From Dietzia sp. JS16-p6b (lineage in GTDB: Bacteria; Actinomycetota; Actinomycetes; Mycobacteriales; Mycobacteriaceae): a stretch of DNA of 64,000 nucleotides. Position 1 is the first letter of the stretch. Each line of letters starts with the position of its first letter. The stretch is from the NCBI RefSeq assembly GCF_003052165.1, contig NZ_CP024869.1, positions 771,001 to 835,000 of the forward strand, read 5' to 3'. A program made the position numbers and the translations under genes. Positions 8,416 through 17,288 of the stretch are shown one piece after another. The notes beneath the pieces are model-generated. The model searched no databases and was not told the DNA's origin. It saw only the letters and a list, made by a program, of their open reading frames with translations.

Positions 8416-10080
8416 ATGGCGACCGGCGATCAGGAACGACCGAGCGGCCGGAGGATGGTCATGGCCCCGCACCTGAGCGGCCTGGAGCCGGACCCCACCC
8501 GTGGAATGGAGATCGCGCAGAAATCGCCCGGCGAACGTGACGGGGCCGTGCCGCGCGGGGAGTTCATCCGCAGTGTGATCGGGACCGTCGCGGGGGTCGT
8601 GGCGGCGTTGGTGGTCTACGCGGTCATGCCGGGGGATCTGGAGCACAACGCGCGGTTGACCGCAGCCGTGGCGGTCCTGCTGGGGATCTGGTGGATGACC
8701 GAGTGCATCCCGATCCCGGCCACCGCGCTGGTGCCGCTCATCGCGTTCCCGGTGCTGGGTCAGGACATCTCGGTCGACGACGTGGGCGCCCAGTACGGGA
8801 ACAACATCATCTTCCTGTTCATGGGCGGCTTCCTGATCGCGATCGCCATGCAGAGATGGAACCTGCACCGGCGGATCGCGTTGTTGACCGTCCGCGCGAT
8901 GGGCACCCGCTCGACACGGGTGATCGCCGGGTTCATGATCGCGACCGGGTTCCTGAGCATGTGGGTGTCCAACACCGCCACAGCGGTCATGATGCTGCCG
9001 ATCGGGGTCTCGGTCCTCATGCTGGCCTCGGAGCTGAGCAGGAGTGGGTCCGGTGGGGAGGCGGACCCGGATGGGGCGCTGCCCCACATGGACTCCTCGT
9101 CGGACCCGACATCCGACGAGGTCAAGAAGGCCGTCATCCGGTCGAACTTCGGGACCGCGCTCATGCTGGGCATCGCCTACGCCGCGTCGATCGGGTCGTT
9201 GGCCACGATCATCGGGACCCCGCCCAACACCTTGCTCGCCGGCTACCTCGAGAGCGAGCACGGCATCATCCTCGGCTTCGGCCGGTGGATGATGGTCGGT
9301 CTGCCCCTGTCCATCGTCATGCTGGTCATCGCCTGGTTCCTGCTCACCAAGGTCCTGTTCAAGCCCGAGGTCGAGCAGATCCCCGGCGGGCGGAAACTGT
9401 TCGACGACGAGCTGCGCAGCCTCGGCCCGATCTCCTCGGGCGAGAAGCGCGTTCTGGCCGTGTTCATCGCGGCCGCGGTCGCGTGGGTGGCGGTGCCCTT
9501 GGTGTGGGACAGCCCGCCGGTCTCCGACGCCGGGATCGCGTTGATCGCCGGGCTCGTGCTGTTCCTCATGCCCGCGGGCACCGCGCGTGGCGTGCGGCTG
9601 CTGACGTGGGAGGCCGCCCTCGCCCTGCCGTGGGGTGTGCTCCTGCTGTTCGGCGGCGGGCTGGCGCTGTCGTCCCAGTTCTCCGGCTCCGGGCTCACCG
9701 AGTGGATCGGGGAGAAGTCCGCGGGCCTCGGCGGGCTGCCGGTCGTCCTGCTGGTCGTGGTCGCCGCGGGCGGGGTCCTGATGCTGACCGAGCTGACGAG
9801 CAACACCGCCACCGCCGCGACCTTCCTGCCCGTGGCGGGCGGGGTGGCGCTGGGGCTCGGGCTCGATCCGATGCTCCTGGCCGTTCCGGTGGCGCTGGCC
9901 GCCACCTGCGCGTTCATGTTGCCGGTGGCGACCCCGCCCAACGCCATCGCCTACGGATCGGGATACGTGACGATCGGGCAGATGATCCGGGGTGGTGTCT
10001 GGCTCAACCTCGTGGGGATCGTGCTCATCACGCTGGTCACCATGACCCTGATGGTGTGGGTGTTCGGCCTGGCCCTCTGA
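8416..10080 (+). CDS. DASS family sodium-coupled anion (dicarboxylate/sulfate) transporter
   Basis: A 554-residue membrane protein with about 11-12 hydrophobic segments from residue about 40 on. It carries both hallmark repeats of the divalent anion:Na+ symporter family: S-N-T-A-T-A in each half (V-S-N-T-A-T-A-V-M and T-S-N-T-A-T-A-A-T) and matching G-T-P-P-N and A-T-P-P-N loops, which form the substrate and sodium sites. The likely substrate is a C4-dicarboxylate, citrate or sulfate, imported with Na+. A Ser/Asp-rich cytoplasmic loop sits between the halves. ATG 8416 has GAGGGGG upstream, while an in-frame GTG at 8359 lacks one. An 11-base palindrome, GTGTG-T-CACAC, lies at 8389-8399. Confidence 0.9.
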   Translation: MATGDQERPSGRRMVMAPHLSGLEPDPTRGMEIAQKSPGERDGAVPRGEFIRSVIGTVAGVVAALVVYAVMPGDLEHNARLTAAVAVLLGIWWMTECIPIPATALVPLIAFPVLGQDISVDDVGAQYGNNIIFLFMGGFLIAIAMQRWNLHRRIALLTVRAMGTRSTRVIAGFMIATGFLSMWVSNTATAVMMLPIGVSVLMLASELSRSGSGGEADPDGALPHMDSSSDPTSDEVKKAVIRSNFGTALMLGIAYAASIGSLATIIGTPPNTLLAGYLESEHGIILGFGRWMMVGLPLSIVMLVIAWFLLTKVLFKPEVEQIPGGRKLFDDELRSLGPISSGEKRVLAVFIAAAVAWVAVPLVWDSPPVSDAGIALIAGLVLFLMPAGTARGVRLLTWEAALALPWGVLLLFGGGLALSSQFSGSGLTEWIGEKSAGLGGLPVVLLVVVAAGGVLMLTELTSNTATAATFLPVAGGVALGLGLDPMLLAVPVALAATCAFMLPVATPPNAIAYGSGYVTIGQMIRGGVWLNLVGIVLITLVTMTLMVWVFGLAL

Positions 10081-10123
10081 CGTGGGCGCTGGCGCTCGGT
10101 GTCGGGGCGCTAGCGTCAGGGGC

Positions 10124-11299
10124 ATGAGCGTCGCGCGTACCCCCTCTCGCCGGTCGGCCGTCGAGCCCTTCCATGTCATGAGCGTCCTCGCGGCGGCCGC
10201 GCGGCGCCAGGAGACGCACGGCGACGTGATCTCGCTCTGCGCCGGGCAGCCCTCGACGCCGGCGCCCGCGCCGGTGCTGGAGGCGGCACGACGCGCGTTG
10301 GACACCGAGATCCTCGGGTACACCGAGGCCCTCGGCATCCGGCCGCTACGGGAGGCCATCGCGGACCACCACCGCAGGGTCGACGGCGTCGAGGTGGCCG
10401 TCGACGACGTCGTCGTCACCACCGGGTCCTCCGGCGGATTCACCGTGCTGTTCCTGGCCGCGTTCGACCCCGGGGACGCGGTGGTGATGGCCCGCCCCGG
10501 GTATCCCGCGTACCGGAACACCCTCCAGGCGTTGGGGTGCCGCGTCGTCGAGGTTGCCTGTGGTCCCGAGACCCGGTACCAGCCCACGGTCGCCCAACTC
10601 GAGGCCGTCGCGGCGGAGCTGGGGCACGCGCCCGCCGGTCTCGTCGTGGCCAGTCCCGCCAACCCGACCGGGACGATCATCGACGCCGCCGAACTCGCCG
10701 CCCTCGCGCGCTGGTGCGAGGACCGGGGCACGCTGCTCATCAGTGACGAGATCTACCACGGGGTCGCCTACGGTCGGGAGTGCGCGAGCGCGTGGCGGAC
10801 CAGCCGCGAATCCGTGGTGGTGGGGTCGGTCTCCAAGTACTTCTCCATGACCGGGTGGCGCATCGGGTGGATGCTGCTGCCGCGCTACCTGCACGCCCCC
10901 GTGGACCGGCTCATCGGCAACCTCACCATCTGCCCGCCCGCGCACGCCCAGTTCGCCGCCGTCGCCGCGTTCACAGAGGTCTCCGCCGCTGAGCTCGACT
11001 CGCACGTCCGGCGGTACGCCCGCAACCGCGACCTGGTGCTACGCCGCCTGGGCGAGCTGGGGGTGGGACGGATCGCTCCGCCGGATGGTGCCTTCTACGC
11101 CTACGTCGACGTCTCGCAGTGGACCGACGACTCGGTGGCGTGGTGCGCCGAGATCCTCGACCGCACCGGGGTGGCCCTGACCCCGGGTGTCGACTTCGAC
11201 ACCGTCGACGGGCGGCACACCGTCCGGCTGAGCTTCGCCGGCGGCACCGAGGCGATCGCCGAGGCCATGGATCGGCTCCAGGCCGTGCTGTTGCCGTGA
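10124..11299 (+). CDS. PLP-dependent aminotransferase, class I/II
   Basis: A 391-residue fold-type I aminotransferase. Recognisable parts are the N-terminal substrate loop (S-L-C-A-G-Q-P-S-T-P), the phosphate-binding T-T-G-S-S-G-G-F, the A-S-P-A-N-P-T-G-T motif, S-D-E-I-Y-H with the pyridine-binding Asp, and S-V-S-K-Y-F-S-M-T-G-W-R-I-G-W with the Schiff-base Lys. Family members transaminate aspartate, aromatic or branched-chain amino acids, and the substrate cannot be fixed here. ATG 10124 follows TAGCGT (10111-10116) by 7 bases without a ribosome site, so it is probably leaderless. It stands alone between the transporter and a tiny gene upstream of purB. Confidence 0.92.
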   Translation: MSVARTPSRRSAVEPFHVMSVLAAAARRQETHGDVISLCAGQPSTPAPAPVLEAARRALDTEILGYTEALGIRPLREAIADHHRRVDGVEVAVDDVVVTTGSSGGFTVLFLAAFDPGDAVVMARPGYPAYRNTLQALGCRVVEVACGPETRYQPTVAQLEAVAAELGHAPAGLVVASPANPTGTIIDAAELAALARWCEDRGTLLISDEIYHGVAYGRECASAWRTSRESVVVGSVSKYFSMTGWRIGWMLLPRYLHAPVDRLIGNLTICPPAHAQFAAVAAFTEVSAAELDSHVRRYARNRDLVLRRLGELGVGRIAPPDGAFYAYVDVSQWTDDSVAWCAEILDRTGVALTPGVDFDTVDGRHTVRLSFAGGTEAIAEAMDRLQAVLLP

Positions 11300-11361
11300 G
11301 AGCGGTGCTCCTGCCGTGAGAACGGGTCACGGGGGACGCCCGGGGACGCTACCGTCGGCGC

Positions 11362-11505
11362 ATGGGTTCCGCCGAGATCATCACCACCGCCGTGTACATC
11401 TTCCGCCCGTGGCTGCTGCTGCAGGCCCCGTTGACGGTGGAGCAGGTCTACGTCAACGCCAGTGAGATCTTCAACGGGTCCACCGGCGGATCCATGGTCT
11501 CCTGA
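11362..11505 (+). CDS. Small leaderless protein of unknown function (47 aa)
   Basis: A 47-codon open frame starts at an ATG exactly 6 bases after TACCGT (11350-11355), the same start arrangement as the recognised genes around it. It ends 22 bases before the purB start. The peptide starts M-G-S-A-E-I-I-T-T-A and has a hydrophobic middle (V-Y-I-F-R-P-W-L-L-L-Q-A-P) followed by a polar Asn/Ser/Gly-rich end. The hydrophobic stretch is short for a transmembrane helix, so a peripheral membrane peptide is possible. No family is recognised. Gene status rests on the promoter context and clean termination. It could instead be a leader peptide affecting purB. Confidence 0.5.
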   Translation: MGSAEIITTAVYIFRPWLLLQAPLTVEQVYVNASEIFNGSTGGSMVS

Positions 11506-11527
11506 CCGCCCTGCGATACTGGGTGGC

Positions 11528-12985
11528 GTGACCGCTCAGAACGCCGCTTCCCCGCAGACCGTCAAGCCCCGCCTGGCGAACGTCCTCGCCTCGCGGTACG
11601 CGAGCGCCGACCTGGCCACGCTGTGGTCCGCCGAGCACAAGATCGTCCTCGAGCGCCAGTTGTGGATCGCGGTCCTGCGCGCCCAACGGGATCTGGGCAT
11701 CGACGTCTCCGACGGCGTGATCGAGGCCTACGAGGCGGTGATCGACCGGGTCGACCTCGGGTCGATCGCCGAGCGCGAGCGGGTCACCCGACACGACGTC
11801 AAGGCCCGCATCGAGGAGTTCAACGCCCTCGCCGGGCACGAGCACATCCACAAGGGCATGACGAGCCGGGACCTCACCGAGAACGTCGAGCAGTTGCAGG
11901 TGGTGCGCTCCCTCGAGCTCGTCCGCGACCGGGGCGTGGCGGCCGTCCGTCGACTGGCCGAGCACGCCGTCGCCCACCGCGACACCGTGATGGCCGGGCG
12001 CAGTCACAACGTCGCCGCGCAGGCCACCACGCTCGGCAAGCGGTTCGCCTCCGCCGCCGACGAGCTGCTGGTCGCGCTCGAGCGGGTCGAGTCGCTGCTC
12101 GAGCGGTACCCGCTGCGGGGGATCAAGGGCCCGATGGGGACGGCCCAGGACATGCTCGACCTCCTCGGCGGTGACGCCGCCGCCATGTCCGAGCTCGAGG
12201 GCCGGATCGCCGAGCACCTGGGTTTCTCCCGCACCTTCGACTCGGTAGGGCAGGTCTACCCGCGGTCGCTCGACCACGAGGTCGTCTCCGCGTTGGTGCA
12301 GCTCGGCGCAGGGCCGTCGTCGCTGGCGCAGACCATCCGTCTCATGGCCGGGCACGAGCTGGTCACGGAGGGGTTCCAGCCGGGCCAGGTCGGCTCGTCG
12401 GCCATGCCCCACAAGATGAACACCCGCTCGTGCGAGCGCGTCAACGGCCTGCAGGTGGTGCTCCGCGGCTACGGCTCCATGGCGGCCGAGCTCGCGGGCG
12501 CGCAGTGGAACGAGGGGGATGTCTTCTGCTCGGTGGTGCGTCGCGTGGCACTGCCGGACGCGTTCTTCGCCCTGGACGGGATGTTCGAGACCTTCCTCAC
12601 CGTCCTGGACGAGTTCGGCGCCTATCCGGCGGTGATCGACAAGGAGCTCCAGCGCTACCTGCCGTTCCTCGCCACCACCAAGGTCCTCATGGCCGCCGTC
12701 CGGGCGGGGGTCGGGCGAGAGGTGGCCCACGAGGCGATCAAGGAGAACGCGGTCGCGGTGGCGCTGGCCATGCGCGAGGAGGGCCGCGAACCCGACCTGT
12801 TGGACCGGTTGGCCGCGGATGACCGGCTGCCCCTGGATCGCGCGGCGCTCGACGAGGCGCTGTCCGACCGCGCGGCGTTCGTGGGTGCGGCGGGAGACCA
12901 GGTCGACGCGGTGGTCGCGCGGGCCACGGAACTCGCCCGCCGCCACCCGGAGGCCGCCGGGTACACCCCGGGCGCGATCCTCTAG
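11528..12985 (+). CDS. purB: Adenylosuccinate lyase
   Basis: PurB (485 residues) removes fumarate from SAICAR and from adenylosuccinate, serving both IMP and AMP synthesis. The fumarase/aspartase superfamily signature S-S-A-M-P-H-K-M-N-T near the middle carries the catalytic Ser loop, and T-S-R-D-L-T-E-N plus G-R-S-H-N-V-A-A-Q-A-T-T supply substrate-binding and acid/base residues. The length fits the longer actinobacterial PurB. GTG 11528 is preceded by GATACT (11515-11520) with a 7-base gap, a near match to the leaderless start seen throughout the window. It converges on a two-component system, with only 32 bases between stops. Confidence 0.96.
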   Translation: MTAQNAASPQTVKPRLANVLASRYASADLATLWSAEHKIVLERQLWIAVLRAQRDLGIDVSDGVIEAYEAVIDRVDLGSIAERERVTRHDVKARIEEFNALAGHEHIHKGMTSRDLTENVEQLQVVRSLELVRDRGVAAVRRLAEHAVAHRDTVMAGRSHNVAAQATTLGKRFASAADELLVALERVESLLERYPLRGIKGPMGTAQDMLDLLGGDAAAMSELEGRIAEHLGFSRTFDSVGQVYPRSLDHEVVSALVQLGAGPSSLAQTIRLMAGHELVTEGFQPGQVGSSAMPHKMNTRSCERVNGLQVVLRGYGSMAAELAGAQWNEGDVFCSVVRRVALPDAFFALDGMFETFLTVLDEFGAYPAVIDKELQRYLPFLATTKVLMAAVRAGVGREVAHEAIKENAVAVALAMREEGREPDLLDRLAADDRLPLDRAALDEALSDRAAFVGAAGDQVDAVVARATELARRHPEAAGYTPGAIL

Positions 12986-13017
12986 GTGCTCTGTCCACGC
13001 GGGACAGGTTCGGGCGG

Positions 13018-13674
13018 TCACGTCCCGCCCGCGACCCCCGTCCGGTAGGCCCACACCACGGTCTGCAACCGGTCCCTCGTGCCGAGTTTGGTCATCGCCC
13101 GCCCGAGGTGGGACTTCACGGTGGACTGCTCCACGTGGAGAGCGGCGGCGATCTCGGAGTTCGACATGCCCTCGGCGAGCAGCCGGACGATGTCACGTTC
13201 CCGGGGGGTGAGGGGACCGGCGGCCTGCGCGGGGTCCGGGGCGGGGCGTCGGCGGGCGAATTCGGCGATCACGCGCCGGGTGACGGCCTGGTCGACCATC
13301 CCCTCCCCGCGGGCGAGGCGCCGGATGGCGTGGGCGAGGTCGGCGGGATCGCAGTCCTTGAGGAGGAACCCGCTGGCCCCGGCCTCGAGAGCCCCGAAGA
13401 CGTAATCGTCCAGATCGAAGGTCGTCACCACGAGCACGGCGGGCAGATCGCCGTCGCGGTCGGCGACGATCTGCCGGGTCGCGGTCAGCCCGTCCCCGCC
13501 GGGCATCCGCACGTCCATGCAGACGACGTCGGGCCGGGCGCGACGCACCATGGCGACGGCCTCGGGCCCGCTGGCCGCCTCGCCGACCACCTCGAGGTCC
13601 GCGGCCTCCTCCAACAGCACCCGGAATCCGACGCGGACCACCGCCTGATCGTCGACCAGGGCCACCCGGATCAT
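13018..13674 (-). CDS. Two-component response regulator, NarL/LuxR family
   Basis: A 218-residue response regulator. The receiver has the acidic pair D8-D9, phospho-acceptor D54 in V-C-M-D-V-R-M-P-G-G-D-G, and the conserved Lys in F-L-L-K-D-C-D. A LuxR-type helix-turn-helix follows (L-T-P-R-E-R-D-I-V-R-L-L-A-E-G-M-S-N-S-E-I-A). The start codon overlaps the kinase stop as ATGA, so the two are translated together. The cognate sensor is the upstream DesK-like kinase. The regulated genes are unknown, and the nearest candidate is the serine hydrolase upstream on the same strand. Confidence 0.93.
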   Translation of the reverse strand: MIRVALVDDQAVVRVGFRVLLEEAADLEVVGEAASGPEAVAMVRRARPDVVCMDVRMPGGDGLTATRQIVADRDGDLPAVLVVTTFDLDDYVFGALEAGASGFLLKDCDPADLAHAIRRLARGEGMVDQAVTRRVIAEFARRRPAPDPAQAAGPLTPRERDIVRLLAEGMSNSEIAAALHVEQSTVKSHLGRAMTKLGTRDRLQTVVWAYRTGVAGGT

Positions 13675-14983
13675 TCCCGCCTCCCGTCATCCGTGGCGAG
13701 GGGGACCCGGAGCCACACCCGCCATCCACCGTCGTCGGTCGCGCCCGCCTCGAGGGTCCCCCGACGAGATCGGCGCGCTCGCGCATGACCGCCAGGCCGG
13801 CGCCGCCGCGCGTGGCCCGCTCCGGCTCCGCAGGCGTGCGGGCGGGGCCGTTGTGTACCTCGAGCACCACCCCGTCGACCTCGTGGATGACCCGGATGGT
13901 CACGTCCGTGCCGCGCGCGTGCTGCCGGGCGTTCGTCACAGCCTGCTGGGCCACCCGGAACACCGAGACATCGACGAGGGTGGGCAGGGGGTTCGGATCG
14001 CCGACGTGCTCGACGGTGACCCGGTCGCCGAGGGCCCGCGCCGTCCGGGCCAGGTGGTCCAGCGCCGCCACTCCCGGCACCGGGGCCAGTCCGTCGCGGC
14101 CCCCGGCCTCCCCGGCGTGCGCGGAGTCCCCGGCGTCCTCGGTGTCCTCGGGGTCCTCGCGCAGGAGTCCGACCATCTGCCGCAGGTTGTCGAGGGTCTC
14201 GCGCCCCTGGTTCCGCAGCCACACCGCCCCGGTCCGCGCGGCGTCGGGGTCGCGGTCGACGAGTCGTTCCACGGCCGCCGCCTGCACCACCATCGCCGAC
14301 AGGTGGTGCGCGGCGACGTCGTGCAGCTCGCGGGCCAGACGGGCCCGCTCCTCGGTGACGGCCGACCTCACCCGGGCATCCCGGTCCCGCTCGAGCCGGT
14401 CCGCCCGCTCCTGCACGAGCCGCAGGTGGTCCCGTCTCGTCGCGAGGTACACCCCGAGCAGCACCGAGGGGATCCACACCGCCACCGTGGAGAGCACGTG
14501 CTCGACGGTGACGCCGATCCCCGCGCCGCGGGCGAGGGCGACCGCCGCGACCGCCGCGGACTCCGCCCCGGTCGCGGCGGCGGCCATCCGTAGGGCCCGC
14601 CCGGCGGGGAACATCGTCCCGAGGGTCACGGCCACGACGATCCCCGCGATCCCCCGCACCGAGACCTCCGGGTCGAGCGCCACCAGACCGACCTGGGTGG
14701 CGATCACTAGTACCGCGCACCACCCCAGCCGTACCCGCCGCAGGGCGAGTGCCAGGGACTGGACCACGACGATCGCGACGAACCACGTCACCGTCCCCTC
14801 GGCGGGGGCGAGGTCGGCCGGCGCGTACCGCATGGCCGTGAGGACCGCCGCGGCCATGACCACCGCGACCGTCACCGCGAGCAGGGCGTCGCGGGCCACC
14901 GGCCGCCGGAATCCCAGCCTGGTCAGGCGCGCGTCCCACCAGGCCCCGGGGGCGGTGAGCTGGTCGGTGCGCATGACGGACAT
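13671..14983 (-). CDS. Sensor histidine kinase (HisKA_3/DesK type), frameshifted near its C-terminus
   Basis: A membrane sensor with four to five hydrophobic segments (residues about 32-180), a coiled linker, then a HisKA_3 dimerisation domain with phosphorylated His221 in A-R-E-L-H-D-V-A-A-H-H. The HATPase domain follows (V-T-N-A-R-Q-H-A ... G-G-A-G-L-A-V-M-R-E-R). After A-D-L-V-G-G the frame leaves the family pattern. The expected T-L-E-A-G ... W-R-V-W-L-R-V-P-L is in the next frame and ends at 13671. One missing G in the five-base run at 13758-13762 (C on the plus strand) explains it, and the repaired protein is 437 residues. The flaw repeats the purD case. AGGAGA precedes ATG 14983. Confidence 0.87.
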
Positions 14984-15000
14984 CTTCTCCTACCGGGCCG

Positions 15001-17145
15001 TCAGTAGCTGATGTCAGGGGACAGGAGCAGCAACTCGACCGCGCCGAAGGTGAACGCCGCGAACCCCAGGACGACCATGACCGCGGCGGCCGGACGGAGC
15101 CGACCCGAGCGGACGCGGAACACGGCGATCGTCCACCACACCGAGAACGGCAGCCCCAGTACCCCGAGGGCGGTGAGCGTCTGCGCGGTGCGGATCACCG
15201 CGGTCGGCACCGGTTCCATGCCCAGAGCGGCGACGAGGACGTAAGCCCACGTGGCCGATCCCAGCACCGCGGCCAGGGCCGCGAGGCGGGTCGCGAGGCG
15301 CGGGACCCGGGCGGGACCCACGGGCGCGCCGTCGGCAGGACGAACGTCGCGGCGAACGCGCACCCGCCGGGCGCGCACCAGTCGGACGAGGGCCCCCGCC
15401 GGCCACGCCAGGACCGTGAGCAGGAGCACCACGCCACCGCCGACGAGGCCCGGCAGCGCCACGGCGCGTGCCGGAGTGACCGGCGTCAGCGACATCGCCG
15501 AGTCGTGGCCGATGAGCTGGACCCCGCCGTCGTCGTCCGTCCGCACCGCGAGGACCCGGTGGCCGTCGACCTCCTGGTACACCCACGGCTCGACCTCCTC
15601 GTAGACGGTGGACCGGATCCCCACGCCGGGGGAGAAGCGCACCCGGTCGCCGTCGACGACCGTCGCCCGGATCGGTTGGAGGGGGCCGACCAGCGTGAGG
15701 AACGTGGTGTGGAATCCGCGCGTGCTCTCGTACGTGCCGGCGAGGGCGCGGGCGTGGTCCGCCCGGGTCGCTGGGTCGACGGCGACGGGCGTCGCATCGT
15801 CGGCGGGGAAGTACCGGTCGGCGAACCCGTCGAGCAGGTCCTCACGCAGGGCCAGAGCGGCGGCGTCGGCCCCCGTGCTGTTGACGGAGAGGAAGACGCC
15901 CGTGTCGTCGTCGGGCCACAGTTGCAGGTGGGAGTGGAACGCGAGGGTGTCGCCGCCGTGCCCGACGACGGCCCGGCCGTTGCGGGACTCGTCGAACCAG
16001 CCCAGCCCCATCCTCGGACCGGAGGCCAGGGCCCCGAGGGAGGCGGCGTCGAGGGCGGGCTCCCGCATGAGCTGCAGGGCCTCGTCACTGAGGATGGCTG
16101 TGTCTCCGCCCGTACCCGCGCTGCCACCGGCGGGGTGGCCGAGATGGGCGAGCATGAACCGCGCCATGTCCGTGGCCGTGGCGCTCATCGAGCCCGCGGG
16201 AGGCACGCCCACCACCTCGAAGTCGATCGTCGCCTCGTCCGAGGTCGGATATCCCTGGGAGACCTCCTGCGCCAGGTGGTCCGGCAGCGGTTGGGCGAAG
16301 GACGAGGACGTCATCCCGAGCGGGGTGAGGATGTTCTGCTCGACGTAGTCCTCGAACGGCATGCCGCTCACCGCCTCCACGACGTACCCGGCGAGCGCCA
16401 TGCCGTAGTTGGAGTACGCGGGTGTGGTGCCCGGTTCGTACACCTGGGCGGGCGGATCCTCCGCCAGGGAGCGGCGCAGGTCCACAGCCTGACCCGGAGG
16501 CAGGAAGAGCCCCGCGGCGCGCTCCTCGTAGCCGGGGGTGTGTGAGAGCAGATGGCGCAGAGTCACCGGGTGGTCGTGGGGGAGGTCCAGGCCGGTGTAG
16601 TGCTCGACGTCGGTGTCCAGGTCGACCTCGCCGCGGTCGACGAGCTGCATCACGGCGGTCGCGGTCACCGTCTTCGAGACCGACCCCACCCGGAACACGG
16701 TCCTTGCCGGGTCGACGGCGGTGCCGGTGGAGACCTCGGCCTCCCCGAACCCGCGGGCGGTGAGGAGCTCGCCGTCGTGGACCACCGCGACCGACGCCCC
16801 GGCGATCCGCCCGGACTCGAGCGCCGACGGGATCGTCCCGTCGAGCCACGCGTCCACGTCTGCCCGGGTCAGGCCGGCCCCGGTCAGGTCGGCGGCGACG
16901 GCGGGCGGGGAGGGGAGCGGAGTGGGTGGAGGCTCCGCGGGACCGCACGCGCCGAGAATCGTGAGCAGCAGCGCTCCGGCCGTCGCCGCGACCACCGCTC
17001 CGGCCGAGCGGTGGGTGCGTCGGGTGGAGCGGCGAATGGAATGTCGGGTGCGATGCCTGATCCGACGTCGGGTGCGACTCCGGCCGGATGTGGGTTCCGG
17101 CGACGTCGCGGGGGTGGTGGGGACCACGGGGACCTCCTGTGTCAT
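15001..17145 (-). CDS. Lipoprotein serine hydrolase (beta-lactamase class C/DD-peptidase fold) with C-terminal membrane domain
   Basis: A 714-residue protein in three parts. The N-terminus is unusually basic, with an R/H-rich stretch at about residues 25-48, then a hydrophobic segment ending in the lipobox I-L-G-A-C, so it is probably lipid-anchored outside the membrane. The central 400 residues show the serine beta-lactamase-like motifs S-V-S-K (nucleophile Ser and Lys), Y-S-N and a late G-H-G-G, as in DD-carboxypeptidases, esterases and penicillin-binding-protein-like hydrolases. The last 160 residues form about four transmembrane helices. The substrate is unknown, with peptidoglycan or an ester likely. 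ATG 17145 is preferred, but an in-frame ATG at 17190 is possible. Confidence 0.82.
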   Translation of the reverse strand: MTQEVPVVPTTPATSPEPTSGRSRTRRRIRHRTRHSIRRSTRRTHRSAGAVVAATAGALLLTILGACGPAEPPPTPLPSPPAVAADLTGAGLTRADVDAWLDGTIPSALESGRIAGASVAVVHDGELLTARGFGEAEVSTGTAVDPARTVFRVGSVSKTVTATAVMQLVDRGEVDLDTDVEHYTGLDLPHDHPVTLRHLLSHTPGYEERAAGLFLPPGQAVDLRRSLAEDPPAQVYEPGTTPAYSNYGMALAGYVVEAVSGMPFEDYVEQNILTPLGMTSSSFAQPLPDHLAQEVSQGYPTSDEATIDFEVVGVPPAGSMSATATDMARFMLAHLGHPAGGSAGTGGDTAILSDEALQLMREPALDAASLGALASGPRMGLGWFDESRNGRAVVGHGGDTLAFHSHLQLWPDDDTGVFLSVNSTGADAAALALREDLLDGFADRYFPADDATPVAVDPATRADHARALAGTYESTRGFHTTFLTLVGPLQPIRATVVDGDRVRFSPGVGIRSTVYEEVEPWVYQEVDGHRVLAVRTDDDGGVQLIGHDSAMSLTPVTPARAVALPGLVGGGVVLLLTVLAWPAGALVRLVRARRVRVRRDVRPADGAPVGPARVPRLATRLAALAAVLGSATWAYVLVAALGMEPVPTAVIRTAQTLTALGVLGLPFSVWWTIAVFRVRSGRLRPAAAVMVVLGFAAFTFGAVELLLLSPDISY

Positions 17146-17288
17146 GGGCGTCCGGACCGTCTCCGGACGGATCTCTCGGACCCGTTCCATGCTCGTCGGC
17201 GTGCGGGCGCCCGTCTTGACGCCCGAGGTGGAGATCCGGTTGGCACCTTTGGGGGAGGACGGCGGCCCGAGGGCGCTAGTCTCGGCGC

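Noticed and set aside
8350..10740. A 796-codon minus-strand frame opposite the DASS transporter and aminotransferase
   Set aside because: It is low-complexity Arg/Gln/Asp/Gly-rich, spans two real plus-strand genes and has no recognisable domain: a codon-bias shadow.
13193..14983. A 596-residue histidine kinase with a long basic tail
   Set aside because: The tail is the frame-shifted reading over the response regulator gene. The real C-terminus is in the adjacent frame and ends at 13671.
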